Assembly: GCF_009363255.1 (NCBI RefSeq)
Contig: NZ_CP045318.1
Coordinates: 3,213,501 to 3,277,500, forward strand
DNA length: 64,000 nt
From: Roseivivax sp. THAF197b
GTDB taxonomy: Bacteria > Pseudomonadota > Alphaproteobacteria > Rhodobacterales > Rhodobacteraceae
Direction: 5' to 3'
Below, piece by piece: positions 34,513-49,510 of this stretch. The notes beneath the pieces are model-generated. The model saw only the letters and a list, made by a program, of their open reading frames with translations, was not told the origin of the DNA and ran no database searches. The position numbers and the translations under genes are program-made. Numbering within the stretch: position 1 is the first letter of the stretch; each line of letters starts with the position of its first letter.

Positions 34513-34947
34513 TCACAAGTTCGGCTGCTTCTCCGACAGGCCGATCTCGCTGCCGACGGCAACCATGTCCGCCAGAAGCTTGGCCGCGTCGTCGACGGGG
34601 CCCGGCTCGTTCTGGAAGGTCTCCTTGGCGCGGCCGTAAGCATCCTGCGCCTCGGCGACAAGCTCTTCGTAGGTCTGCTGATCCACGTCTTCGCGGGGCA
34701 GCGCCTTCTCGGCCAGGACCGACAGGCCCTCGCCCAGTTCAGCAAACCCGCCGGTCACGACGAATTCCTTGGTGCCGGAGCCGGTATCGACCCGCAGCAC
34801 ACCCGGACGCAGCGTGGTGATGAGCGGCGCATGGTTCGGCATCGCCGTCATGTCGCCATCGGCACCCGGGATCTGGACCGAAACCACTTCGGCCTGCATC
34901 AGGCGCCGCTCGGGGCTGACGAGGTCAAATTGCATCGTGTCTGCCAT
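34513..34947 (-). CDS. atpC: F1 ATP synthase epsilon subunit AtpC
   Basis: Central-stalk subunit that couples rotation and inhibits ATP hydrolysis. The 144-residue protein has the beta-sandwich [40 protein letters not shown] and [18 protein letters not shown], with a helical C-terminal part. Last gene of the operon, 95 bp after atpD, ending 20 bp before the terminator. Confidence 0.97.
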   Translation of the reverse strand: MADTMQFDLVSPERRLMQAEVVSVQIPGADGDMTAMPNHAPLITTLRPGVLRVDTGSGTKEFVVTGGFAELGEGLSVLAEKALPREDVDQQTYEELVAEAQDAYGRAKETFQNEPGPVDDAAKLLADMVAVGSEIGLSEKQPNL

Positions 34948-35042
34948 GTCTCTTTCCTTTCAGGCCGCGGCAGCAGGTCATCCCTGCCGCGCGCACCATG
35001 TGACATGTCCGGGGCGGGACGCGCCCACCCCGAGACGGAGCC

Positions 35043-37368
<2,326 letters not shown>

Positions 37369-37380
37369 GAGGCTGTCTCC

Positions 37381-38919
<1,539 letters not shown>

Positions 38920-39480
38920 TTATCCGACCTCTTTCATTGCATTCTGGAGGGAGTTGAGCTTCGCGCGGATCGACGTGTCGATCATCTTGGAGCCCACTTT
39001 GACAACAAGACCGCCGATGAGGCTTTCATCGACGGTCGCCTTAATCTTCACGTCGCGGCCCACCTGCGCCTTCAGCGTCTCGGCAAGCTTCTTGGACTGC
39101 GCGCTCGACAGCTCAACCGCCGAGGTGACGTCTGCCGTCACGATACCCTTCTCGTCCGCGATCATGTCCCGCAGCTGCGCGATCATGGCAGGCAGGACGA
39201 AGAGGCGGCGCTTGTCGGCCATCAGCGACAGCGTGTTCTTCAGCACATCCATCAGGCCCATCTTGTCGGCAATCGCCCGGATCGCCTGACCCTGGACGCT
39301 GCGGCTGTAGACGGGTGAATGGATCAGATCGCGCAGATCGTCGCTCTGGGCCAGCGTATCGGCAAGATCGTCGATATTGGCCTCGAGCGTGTCGAGCGAG
39401 CCGGACTCTTTTGCGAGATCGAAAACGGCCGCTGCGTAGCGTTCTGCGATGCCGGAGGAAATCGAAGCTGGTTCAGACAC
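38920..39480 (-). CDS. atpH: F1 ATP synthase delta subunit AtpH
   Basis: Peripheral-stalk connector (OSCP type), 186 residues from the chosen start. Features: [19 protein letters not shown] at the N-terminus and the C-terminal signature [21 protein letters not shown]. Start: GTG 39480 has AAGG with normal spacing; the ATG two codons upstream (39486) directly abuts AAGG and is less likely. First gene of atpHAGDC; the F0 genes are not present, as usual in alphaproteobacteria. Confidence 0.96.
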   Translation of the reverse strand: MSEPASISSGIAERYAAAVFDLAKESGSLDTLEANIDDLADTLAQSDDLRDLIHSPVYSRSVQGQAIRAIADKMGLMDVLKNTLSLMADKRRLFVLPAMIAQLRDMIADEKGIVTADVTSAVELSSAQSKKLAETLKAQVGRDVKIKATVDESLIGGLVVKVGSKMIDTSIRAKLNSLQNAMKEVG

Positions 39481-39789
39481 GTGCATCCTTCCGCTATCAA
39501 GCCCCCGTTAGCCCAGCCTGTCTGGCGGGCCCGGAGGCGGTCTCATCTCCCCGACCGGACGGCCTGGGCGCTAAAATCAGCGCGGAGATAGCAGAGCATC
39601 CCCAGCCCCGCAACATGCTACGGCACTTTTCGCGATGGGCACCAAGGCACCGGACAGCCCTTTGTTTTCAATGCATTACCCCGGAAAGCAGGGCAAATGC
39701 GACCTATGGCCCATGGCAGAAACCGTTGAAAGGGCCGCTTTTTTCGACAAATCGCCTCGATTCCCTTCGGATTTCGCGACCCGGCGGGC
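39481..39789. other. 309-bp gap upstream of atpH
   Basis: No supported gene. It holds a candidate atp operon promoter on the minus strand (39585-39613) and a small inverted repeat around 39570-39583 (GCGCT...AGCGC). The rest shows no evident structure. The methyltransferase gene ends at 39790 on the same strand and reads into this gap. Confidence 0.5.
39585..39613 (-). promoter_or_regulatory. Candidate promoter of the atpHAGDC operon
   Basis: On the minus strand TTGCGG (39613-39608) and TATCTC (39590-39585) are 17 bp apart, giving a 5' leader of about 100 bases before atpH. The -10 match is moderate. Confidence 0.35.
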
Positions 39790-40527
39790 TCAGATCGGCT
39801 TCGCCACCGGTTTGGGCGTCAGCGCGCCCAGAGGCGATTTCAGCTTCTCGCCGACGCCGCGCGGCCGCGGCGGATGGCGCTTGACTGCACGCACGGCCAT
39901 CACACCACCGGCCATGACCGCGGGGATGGCGCGGCCCATCCGCTCCCAAAAGGGGCCGGTCTTCATCCAGAACCGGCGGGTCGATGGCGGCTGGTAGAGC
40001 AGCGACACATGCCCCTCCGGCAGGAAGTCGTGATAGCTCAGCATCTCCTCGAGCTGGCCCAGCGAATAGGGGCGCCCGTATCCGAACGGCGTCCGGTCCG
40101 ACCGCGCCCAGAGCCCGGTGCGATTGGGCACGATGAACAACGCCTCGCCGCCCGGCCCCAGCACACGGTAGCATTCATCCAGGAGCGCCGTCGCATCCTC
40201 AGACGTCTCCAGACCGTGCAGGACGATCAGCCGGTCCACATGGCCCGTTTCCACCGGCCAGCGCGTCTCCTCGGACAGAACCGACACGTTCGGCATGCCC
40301 GCAGGCCAGGGCATCACCCCCTGCTGGGCGGGCATCAGCGCCAGAACGCGGCGGCTGTCGCTCAGGAAGGGCCGCAGAAGCGGCGCCGCGAAGCCGAAAC
40401 CGGCGACCGTATGTCCATGGGTGTCGGGCCAGGTCGCGCGCACCTCGTCACGGATGATCTTCTGCGCCGCGCGGCCCAGTGCGCTCCGATAATAGAAGTT
40501 CCGCAGATCGCGCACGTCGAGATGCAT
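39790..40527 (-). CDS. Class I SAM-dependent methyltransferase-like protein
   Basis: A 245-residue protein with a Methyltransf_11-like layout: a short Rossmann core ([25 protein letters not shown]), [20 protein letters not shown], then [20 protein letters not shown]. The glycine-rich SAM loop is degenerate (AGFGFA), so activity is not certain. The C-terminal part is basic and Pro-rich ([15 protein letters not shown]). Starts: ATG 40527 ([15 protein letters not shown]) preferred, with GTG 40536 possible. Divergent from gloB across about 64 bp; such a methyltransferase beside gloB is a familiar arrangement in this group. Confidence 0.85.
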   Translation of the reverse strand: MHLDVRDLRNFYYRSALGRAAQKIIRDEVRATWPDTHGHTVAGFGFAAPLLRPFLSDSRRVLALMPAQQGVMPWPAGMPNVSVLSEETRWPVETGHVDRLIVLHGLETSEDATALLDECYRVLGPGGEALFIVPNRTGLWARSDRTPFGYGRPYSLGQLEEMLSYHDFLPEGHVSLLYQPPSTRRFWMKTGPFWERMGRAIPAVMAGGVMAVRAVKRHPPRPRGVGEKLKSPLGALTPKPVAKPI

Positions 40528-40590
40528 TGTCGGCACCCTGTCCTCGGCCTAGCCTTAGAGAGACCCTGACAAAAAAGACCGGAAAACGCC

Positions 40591-41358
40591 ATGCCTCTCG
40601 ACCTCGTGACCGTGCCCTGCCTGTCGGACAATTACGCCTTCTTGCTGCACGATGCGGAGACCGGCGCCACCGCCGTGATCGACGTGCCCGAAGCCGCCCC
40701 CATCGCGGCCGCCCTCGATGAGCACGGCTGGACCCTCTCCGAGGTCTGGCTGACCCATCACCATGCCGATCACGTCCAGGGGCTCGATGCGCTGCTGGTG
40801 GGTCGCGAGGCCCGCGTTCTGGGCGCCCGCGCCGACGCGCACCGCCTTCCGCCGCTCGATCTGGAACTGGCCGATGGCGATACCTTCGACTTCGCGGGCC
40901 GCGAGGTGCATGTGATGGACGTCTCAGGCCACACGGTGGGTCATATTGCGCTTTACCTGCCCGAGGAACGCATCGCCTTCACCGCCGACAGCCTCATGGC
41001 GCTTGGCTGCGGGCGGGTCTTCGAGGGCACGATGCCGCAGATGTGGGACAGCCTGTCGAAGCTGGCCAAACTGCCCCCCGAGACGACGATCTGCTCGGGC
41101 CACGAATACACCGAAGCCAATGGCCGCTTCGCCGTCACTATTGAACCCGGCAATGCGGCACTTAAATCACGTATAGACGCGATTGCGGCGGCACGGGCCA
41201 AGGGCGAGCCTACGGTGCCTTCGCAATTATCCGAAGAACTTGCCACAAACCCTTTTCTGCGTGCGAACGATGCCCCGGTTCGTGAACATCTCGGCATGAT
41301 CGATGCGCCCGCCGCAGAGGTCTTCGCGGAGATAAGACGCCGAAAAGACACGTTCTGA
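40591..41358 (+). CDS. gloB: Hydroxyacylglutathione hydrolase (glyoxalase II)
   Basis: Hydrolyses S-lactoylglutathione in methylglyoxal detoxification. The 255-residue metallo-beta-lactamase-fold enzyme has THHHADH at 55-61, MDVSGHTVGHI (third His), FTADSLMALGCGR (bridging Asp) and SGHEYTEAN, all zinc or glutathione ligands of GloB, plus the C-terminal HxxR-type domain ending RRRKDTF. The start MPLDLVTVPCLSDNYAF is typical. Confidence 0.97.
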   Translation: MPLDLVTVPCLSDNYAFLLHDAETGATAVIDVPEAAPIAAALDEHGWTLSEVWLTHHHADHVQGLDALLVGREARVLGARADAHRLPPLDLELADGDTFDFAGREVHVMDVSGHTVGHIALYLPEERIAFTADSLMALGCGRVFEGTMPQMWDSLSKLAKLPPETTICSGHEYTEANGRFAVTIEPGNAALKSRIDAIAAARAKGEPTVPSQLSEELATNPFLRANDAPVREHLGMIDAPAAEVFAEIRRRKDTF

Positions 41359-41514
41359 ACGCCGCAGTTCACAGCACAGACCCGAACGCAAACGAAATGT
41401 GAGACGGTTTGTAAGAGAAAATGCTTGAAGGCGGTCGGCAATCGACCAAACTTTAACTTCAAGAGGCCATGCTGGAACTTCCCGTTCCGGCGCAGACAAG
41501 AGGAGCACCGCACA

Positions 41515-43841
<2,327 letters not shown>

Positions 43842-43842
<1 letters not shown>

Positions 43843-44813
43843 TGCGCGGAGCGCTTTTTGCGCTCTTCGTTCTGACCTCCGCCGCGCCCACCGCGGCGGA
43901 GGTTTCTGTTTCCGCCGCGCCGTTTCTGCACTGGCCGGTTGATTGCACCCTCGGCCAAACCTGCGTGATCGAGGATTACGTGGATGCCGATCCCGGGCCC
44001 GGCCAGTCCGATTACACCTGCGGGATCAAGTCGCGCGACGGCCATCGCGGGACTGATATCGCGCTGCCCACGGACACCGACATGCAGGCAGGCGTCGCGG
44101 TCCTTGCCGCCGCCGCAGGCCGGATCGCGGCTGTGCGGGACGGCGTTGCCGATCGCCGCCTCACCGACCCCGAAAGTGTCGCTGACCAGGAATGCGGAAA
44201 CGGCGTCCGCATCGCGCATGAAAACGGCCTCCAGACGCTCTATTGCCACCTCGCCCGCGGCTCGATCCGTGTCGCACCGGGCGACCGGGTCGCGGCAGGC
44301 GACTTCATTGGCCAAATCGGGATGTCCGGCCAGACGAATTATCCGCATCTGCATTTCACGGTTCTGAAAGACGAAACCGTGATCGACCCCTTCGCCGCCA
44401 ATCCCGAGGCCGCCTGCGGACCGGACACGCCCACGCTCTGGCTGGATCCGCCCGCCTATGACCGCGCGGGGCTGTTCACGGCGGGGTTTTCGCGCGGCGT
44501 GCCCGATTTCGCCGAGGTCCAATCAGGCGCGGCGCGGGTCGCGGAGATCGCGCCGGACGATCCGCTGGTTGCCTATACCAACAGCTTTCATGCCGCTTCG
44601 GGCGATGTGCTGCATTTCGCGGTTGCAGGCCCCGAGGGACCGGTCTTCGAGCATTCGATCCTGCTGAAGGCGCCACAGCTTCAGACCTTCCGCGCCTACG
44701 GGAATCGCGCACCCGCATCCGGATGGCAGACGGGCCCCTATTCCGCCGTGGTGCGCCTCATGCGCGGCGATACGCTGATCGCGGTCCGGCAGGCTTACGT
44801 CACCGTGCGATGA
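43842..44813 (+). CDS. M23 family metallopeptidase (secreted)
   Basis: A 323-residue predicted peptidoglycan endopeptidase. It has a signal peptide (MRGALFALFVLTSAAPTAAE) and a LytM/peptidase M23 domain with HRGTDIALP (first His and Asp zinc ligands) and PHLHFTV (HxH), plus NGVRIAHENGLQTLYCHLA. A C-terminal domain of about 130 residues with a beta-rich look follows. The ATG shares a base with the clpA stop (TGATG). It faces the stator pair convergently, 20 bp from the OmpA-like gene end, which may hint at a shared envelope role. Confidence 0.93.
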
Positions 44814-44833
44814 CGCCCGCACGGGCGGAAGAG

Positions 44834-46645
44834 CTACCGCTCCGTCAGCTTCAACTCGATCCGCCGGTTCTGCGCCCGCGCCTCGGGGCTGTCGCCCTCG
44901 GCAATCGGCTGGAACTCCCCGAACCCGTTCGCCGCAAGCCGCTCCGGCGCGATCCCCTGGCTGTCGATCAGGAACCGCACGACCGAAAGCGCCCGCGCCT
45001 GGCTCAACTCCCAGTTATCGGCGAACACGGCGCTGCCCACGACCGGCACATTGTCCGTATGGCCATCGACGCGGATCACCCAGTCGATCTCGTCGGGGAT
45101 CTCGGTGGCGATATCCCGCAAAAGCCCCGCCACATTCGCGATGCTGCGCCGCCCCGCGGCCGACAATTCCGCCTCCCCCGGCGCGAACAGCACCTCGGAG
45201 GAGAACACGAACCGGTCGCCCTCGATCCGCACCCCTTCACGGTCGGCCAGAAGCGCGCGCAACTGCCCGAAAAACTCCGACCGGAACCGTTCGAGATTGC
45301 GGTTCTCCTCCTCGAGCCGCGCGGCGCGCTCCGCCTCGAGCCGCAGCGCCTCGGCCTCCGCCGCCTGGGCGCGACGCGATTCCGACGCGGCCCGCGCGAG
45401 CGCCGCATTGAGCCGCGATCCCAGATTGTCGATCTGCACCTGCGCCGCATCATCGCTCGCCTCGGCGGCGGCAAGCGTCTCCTGCAAGGAGAGAAGCTGC
45501 TGGCGCAAGGCCGTCAATTGCTGGTTCAGCACTTCGCTTTCCCGCTCGGCGGAGGCGGTCTGCGCTTCCTGATCGGCCAGCGTCTCCCGCGCCTCGGCCA
45601 ATAGGATTGCCTGCGCCTCGGCCTCGGACATGGCCTCTTCGATGCGCGCCGCGGACCGGTCCTGCGCCGCCAGCGCCGCCGCGAGTTCGGCGCGCAATTC
45701 CGCATTCCCGGCCTCCAGATCGGCATTGGCGTCTTGCAGATCGTCCCGCCCGCCCAGCGCGGCTTCAAGACGCGTGTTCAACTCGTCCTCGGCTGCACGC
45801 GCTGCGGCGAGCAGGGTCAGCGTCTCTTCCGCCTCGCGTCGCCGTTCCTCAAGCTGCAGCGTCATCGCCGTCAGCTCCGCGTCGGCATTCGTCAGCCGCT
45901 CCCGCAGGGCGCGCGCGGCCTCCGCCTCGGCAAGCCGGGCGGCCTCTTCCTCGCTGAGTGCGGCACTCAGCTCCTCCACTTCGCTCGACAGGGTTGCCGC
46001 GCGGTCCTCGGCACGGGCGGTTTCGCTGCGCAGATCGGCCGCCAGCGCCTCCAACGCCTCGCGCCGGGCCGCGGCAAGGCGGGCGGCCTCGGCCTCCGCA
46101 TCGATCTCGTCCCGGGCGTCGGCCAGCGCGAGGTTCAACGCTTCCTGCTCCGACAGCAGCTCCGTCCGCGCGCGCTCCAGCTCCTCCCGTGTCGCCGTCA
46201 GGTCGGCGATGCGCGCCTGCGCGTCATCGCGGTCTGCCAGAAGGGCGGCCACCCGGTCTTCGAAATCGCTGATCCGGCCCTCTGCCTCCGCCAGCGCCGC
46301 ATCCTGGCGCTCACGCTCAGAGGTTAGCGCGGCGATGAAGTTCTGCTGTTCCAGGAGCCGCGTGTCGCGATCCTCGATCGTGGCCTCCAGCGCGCCCACG
46401 CGATTGGTAAGCTGGGTATTCTGCCGCTCTGCCATGCCCAGCTCTTCGCTGAGCGACGCGATCTGCGAGGTCAGCGAGGACAATTGGTTTTCCTGCCCGG
46501 AAATGGTCTCGCGCAGGACCGCCTGGATCACGAGGAAGATCGTGAGCACGAACATCAGCACGAGCAGCAGGCCCGTCATCGCATCGACGAAGCCCGGCCA
46601 GATCGCGGCCTGAAAACGTTGGCCCGTGCGGCGCGACAGCGCCAT
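44834..46645 (-). CDS. MotB-like stator protein: TM Asp, long coiled coil, OmpA domain
   Basis: A 603-residue inner-membrane protein. A single N-terminal helix WPGFVDAMTGLLLVLMFVLT carries D21, aligned with the ion-carrying Asp of MotB (AYADFMTAMM). Residues ~45-450 are almost uninterrupted Ala/Glu/Arg/Leu coiled coil. The C-terminal ~130 residues are an OmpA/MotB peptidoglycan-binding domain (SSEVLFAPGEAELSAAGR, VDGHTDNVPV, NWELSQARALSVVRFL, NRRIELKL). The gene starts 3 bp after the MotA-like gene. Not flagellar MotB: the coil is far longer and no flagellar genes are near. Likely transmits ion-driven force or torque through the periplasm. Confidence 0.92.
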   Translation of the reverse strand: MALSRRTGQRFQAAIWPGFVDAMTGLLLVLMFVLTIFLVIQAVLRETISGQENQLSSLTSQIASLSEELGMAERQNTQLTNRVGALEATIEDRDTRLLEQQNFIAALTSERERQDAALAEAEGRISDFEDRVAALLADRDDAQARIADLTATREELERARTELLSEQEALNLALADARDEIDAEAEAARLAAARREALEALAADLRSETARAEDRAATLSSEVEELSAALSEEEAARLAEAEAARALRERLTNADAELTAMTLQLEERRREAEETLTLLAAARAAEDELNTRLEAALGGRDDLQDANADLEAGNAELRAELAAALAAQDRSAARIEEAMSEAEAQAILLAEARETLADQEAQTASAERESEVLNQQLTALRQQLLSLQETLAAAEASDDAAQVQIDNLGSRLNAALARAASESRRAQAAEAEALRLEAERAARLEEENRNLERFRSEFFGQLRALLADREGVRIEGDRFVFSSEVLFAPGEAELSAAGRRSIANVAGLLRDIATEIPDEIDWVIRVDGHTDNVPVVGSAVFADNWELSQARALSVVRFLIDSQGIAPERLAANGFGEFQPIAEGDSPEARAQNRRIELKLTER

Positions 46646-46648
46646 GGA

Positions 46649-47875
46649 TCAACCCTCCTGCCGACGGGTAGTGACGCGCTGCGGGCGCACGGGACCGGCA
46701 TCGCCGTCGCTGCCGGATTTCCCGGCATTCCGGCTCATCTGCCCGATGACGCGGCTGAGGGCGGCCAGATCCGTGCGCAGTTCCGCCATGCTTTCCTGTC
46801 GCCCGGCCGATATCTCTTCGAGGATGCGCAACATCTGCACGTCGATGGAGCGCAGCCGCATTCGGCTTTCCGCGTCGAGCCCGGTTTCCTCCTGTTTGGA
46901 CAGAACTTCGATCAGCCGTTCCTGCCCTTCCGCAAGCCGTGCGAATGCCGAGGCCGAGGGCGCGGAGGCCTCCAGCCGTTCGGTCATCCGCTCCACGCTG
47001 TCGGCCAGTTGCGCTAGACGTCCCTCGACCTCGGCGCGGCTGTCTTCGGAGCGCGCGTAAAGGCGCTGCATCCCGTCGAGCTGATCGGCCACCTGTTCCA
47101 GCGCCAGCGCGGCGCCCGACATCTCGCTGCCGCCCTCGGCATCGCCCGCCGACACGCCGATCCGGGTGATGGAGGATAGCCATTCCTCAAGCTCGCGGTA
47201 GAAGCGGTTCTGGCCGTGGCCCGCAAACAGCTCCAGAAGGCCCACGATCAGCGATCCCGCAAGACCCAGGAGCGAGGAGGCAAAGGCGATGCCCATCCCG
47301 CCCAACTGCCCTTCGAGCCCGTTCATCAGGCGCGAGAAGACATCGACGCCGGACTCGCCCGCTTGCGGCGCAAGGCTGCGGATCGTCTCGACGAGGGCGG
47401 GCACGGTGGTCGCAAGTCCCCAGAATGTGCCGAGCAGGCCCAGAAAGATCAGGAGCGAGACGATATAGCGGGTGATCTCGCGCACCTCGTCGATGCGCTG
47501 TGCCACCGAATCGAGGATCGACCGGGTCGAGGTTGTGGTGATCTGCATCCGGCCCCGGCGTGCGCGCAGAAGCGTGGCCAAGGGAGCCAGAAGTTGCGGC
47601 GTGCGTCCCCGATCCCCTTCTCCATGCACGAAATTCTCGATCCAGCGGACCGAGTTCATCAGCTGTGCCACCTGCCAGAAACAGGCCAGAACGCCCAGGA
47701 TGAAGACGAAGATGATGAAGCCGTTGAGATAGGGGTTCGCCTGGAAGACCGGCAACACCGACGGCAACGCCATGAAGGCACCGACCCCGGACAGGATCAG
47801 CACTGCCAGCATCAGCACCACCTGGCGCAAGGGTTGCGAGAAATGCGGCTCGGCCTCGAGGTCCGGTTGATCCAA
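46649..47875 (-). CDS. MotA/TolQ/ExbB-like proton channel protein with C-terminal coiled coil
   Basis: A 408-residue inner-membrane protein with about four helices: two near the N-terminus (VVLMLAVLILSGVGAFM and FIIFVFILGVLACFW) and two with the MotA/TolQ/ExbB signatures (SLLIFLGLLGTFWGLATTV and MGIAFASSLLGLAGSLIVG). The last ~170 residues are cytoplasmic and coiled-coil-like (LADSVERMTERLEAS, LRTDLAALSRVIGQM). It is first in a two-gene operon with the MotB-like OmpA protein, 3 bp apart. It is probably the pentameric channel of a MotAB-like stator. No tolR/exbD/tonB is nearby. Confidence 0.92.
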   Translation of the reverse strand: MDQPDLEAEPHFSQPLRQVVLMLAVLILSGVGAFMALPSVLPVFQANPYLNGFIIFVFILGVLACFWQVAQLMNSVRWIENFVHGEGDRGRTPQLLAPLATLLRARRGRMQITTTSTRSILDSVAQRIDEVREITRYIVSLLIFLGLLGTFWGLATTVPALVETIRSLAPQAGESGVDVFSRLMNGLEGQLGGMGIAFASSLLGLAGSLIVGLLELFAGHGQNRFYRELEEWLSSITRIGVSAGDAEGGSEMSGAALALEQVADQLDGMQRLYARSEDSRAEVEGRLAQLADSVERMTERLEASAPSASAFARLAEGQERLIEVLSKQEETGLDAESRMRLRSIDVQMLRILEEISAGRQESMAELRTDLAALSRVIGQMSRNAGKSGSDGDAGPVRPQRVTTRRQEG

Positions 47876-47945
47876 GGGGATCGCTCCTGACGCGTTGGTT
47901 CAGTCTTGGGCTGACACTATCCACAAGCCTTGGGCAAGCCAAGGA

Positions 47946-48473
47946 TCAAGCGGTCAACTCCCTGACACGCTGGTCCAGCCATTGCAGCTCTGCATCGGGA
48001 ATGCCCAATTCTTCCAGATGTTGCGCGGTATTAAAGAGATATTCGGTGTTCGGACCGCGCCCGCCCACCGCACCGGCGATGATCCGGGCCTGCTCTTCGA
48101 GATCGAGCAGGCAATATTGCGTGTGATCGGGGTCGATCACATAGGCCAGTGCCGTGACCTCCCGGCCATCATTCAGCGACAGCGGCAAGAGTCGCTCCAG
48201 ATAGGCCGCGGAGACCAGTTCCCGTTCGCGCAGATAGGCCAGAACCGCGTCGGCCTGATCGGGATGGGCGGCGAGCGCGAGCCCGTCGCAGGCGCCGCCC
48301 TCTTCGGCGTCGAGGGCGAGGACGAGACCGGGCGCCTCTTCGGTGCCGCGATGATGGATCGACCGCATGCAGAAGCTGCGCCGATAGCCCGAGAGGCGCG
48401 CGGGCACCCGTTCGATCACCTCGAAGCCCGGATTCCAAAGAAGTGATCCGTAGCCGAAGACCCAAAGCGTCAT
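47946..48473 (-). CDS. Gamma-glutamylcyclotransferase, ChaC family
   Basis: Degrades glutathione to 5-oxoproline and Cys-Gly in the cytoplasm. The 175-residue protein starts with the ChaC substrate loop FGYGSLLWNPGF and has GYRRSFCMRSIHHRGTEEAP, RERELVSAAYLERLLPL (catalytic Glu region) and NTEYLFNTAQHLEELGIPD. The ATG at 48473 trims 13 codons from the longest frame so that the YGSL motif is at the N-terminus, as in the family. Divergent from the DUF2125 gene by 65 bp. Confidence 0.94.
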   Translation of the reverse strand: MTLWVFGYGSLLWNPGFEVIERVPARLSGYRRSFCMRSIHHRGTEEAPGLVLALDAEEGGACDGLALAAHPDQADAVLAYLRERELVSAAYLERLLPLSLNDGREVTALAYVIDPDHTQYCLLDLEEQARIIAGAVGGRGPNTEYLFNTAQHLEELGIPDAELQWLDQRVRELTA

Positions 48474-48538
48474 GGTTTCTGGTCCTTTCCTGACTTGCGT
48501 TCTAAACACCAAACGGCACGGAACGAAAAGGGCGCCAC

Positions 48539-49471
48539 ATGAAGAAGCTGATAGCGGCTGCGCTGGCGGGCGCGCTGATCTGGTCGGGGCTCTGGTTCTG
48601 GCAGGCCCGGTCGCTCAGGGCCGAAATCGACGCCTGGTTCGCCGAGAAACGCGCGGCAGGCTGGACGGCGGAGGCCGGGGATATCTCCGTGCGCGGTTTT
48701 CCGAACCGGCTCGATGCGCGCTTCGCGGGCCTTGTTCTGGCCCCGCCCGACGGGCCGCGCTGGGAGGTGCCGGAACTGCAGGTCATGCAGCTTGTCTACG
48801 ATCCCGATCACTTGATCGTCGCGGCTTCCGGCGGGCAGCGCCTGGTCACGGGCTCAGGTGAGATCGCCATCGATGGCGAGGGTTTGCGCGCCTCGGCCGT
48901 GACCGAAGGGGGCGAACTCGACCGTCTGGCCATCGAGGCCCGCAGGCTCGATCTCGTGCGCGATGCGGCCAGCGATATCTTCCTGCGCGATCTGGGCGGC
49001 GGGCTCACGCGGGTTCCGGGTGGCGATCGGGAGTGGCGCTTGTCGCTCGCCGCGGCACCGGTCGGTCCCGAGGCCGAGGCAGCGGGCGACGAACGGGTCA
49101 ATCTGAACGCGCAGATCACGCTCGACGCGCCGCTTGAGGAGAGGCCGCAACTCACTGGGGTGGCGCTGGCCGGGCTCGATTATTCCACCGGATCCGCGCG
49201 GCTGACCCTGTCGGGGGATTTCGAGATCGACAAAGGCGGGCGCATCTCCGGCCCACTGGCGCTCGAGGCCGAAGAGTGGCGCGCATTGCTGGACCGCGCG
49301 GGCGAGGAGGACCGTCTTCCGCGCGAAGCGGTCAGCCTTCTCGAAAACGTGTTCGGGGTGATCGCGGGTCTCAGCGGATCGGGCGACGATCTCGATCTGA
49401 GCCTCAGGCTCGATGAAGGTGCGGTCTTTTTGGGCCCGATGCGCGTGGGCAAGCTGCCGCGCCTGCGATGA
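48539..49471 (+). CDS. DUF2125 domain protein, membrane-anchored
   Basis: A 310-residue protein with an N-terminal anchor/signal helix (LIAAALAGALIWSGLWFW) followed by a DUF2125-type beta-rich domain: VRGFPNRLDARFAGLVLAPP, WEVPELQVMQLVYDPDHLIV and a C-terminal FLGPMRVGKLPRLR. DUF2125 is widespread in alphaproteobacteria; the function is unknown. It probably sits in the periplasm facing the membrane, similar to AsmA/lipid-transfer-like folds (weak inference). The M20 gene follows after 39 bp. Confidence 0.88.
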   Translation: MKKLIAAALAGALIWSGLWFWQARSLRAEIDAWFAEKRAAGWTAEAGDISVRGFPNRLDARFAGLVLAPPDGPRWEVPELQVMQLVYDPDHLIVAASGGQRLVTGSGEIAIDGEGLRASAVTEGGELDRLAIEARRLDLVRDAASDIFLRDLGGGLTRVPGGDREWRLSLAAAPVGPEAEAAGDERVNLNAQITLDAPLEERPQLTGVALAGLDYSTGSARLTLSGDFEIDKGGRISGPLALEAEEWRALLDRAGEEDRLPREAVSLLENVFGVIAGLSGSGDDLDLSLRLDEGAVFLGPMRVGKLPRLR

Positions 49472-49510
49472 GCCTTGCGGAGGGCGCGCGGCGAGGCCAA
49501 CATCGCCGCC

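Noticed and set aside
39790..40527. Reading this protein as a confident active methyltransferase
   Set aside because: The SAM-binding glycine loop is degenerate (AGFGFA), so only a methyltransferase-like fold is claimed.
45630..46613. A 327-codon Ser/Ala-rich frame on the + strand
   Set aside because: Antisense to the coiled coil of the stator protein; its Ser-Ala repetition is just the reverse complement of Glu/Ala/Arg codons.
44834..47875. Zorya anti-phage system (ZorAB)
   Set aside because: ZorA/ZorB are also MotA/MotB-like, but here the long coil is in the MotB-like partner and no ZorC, ZorD or ZorE gene is adjacent. A defence role cannot be claimed.
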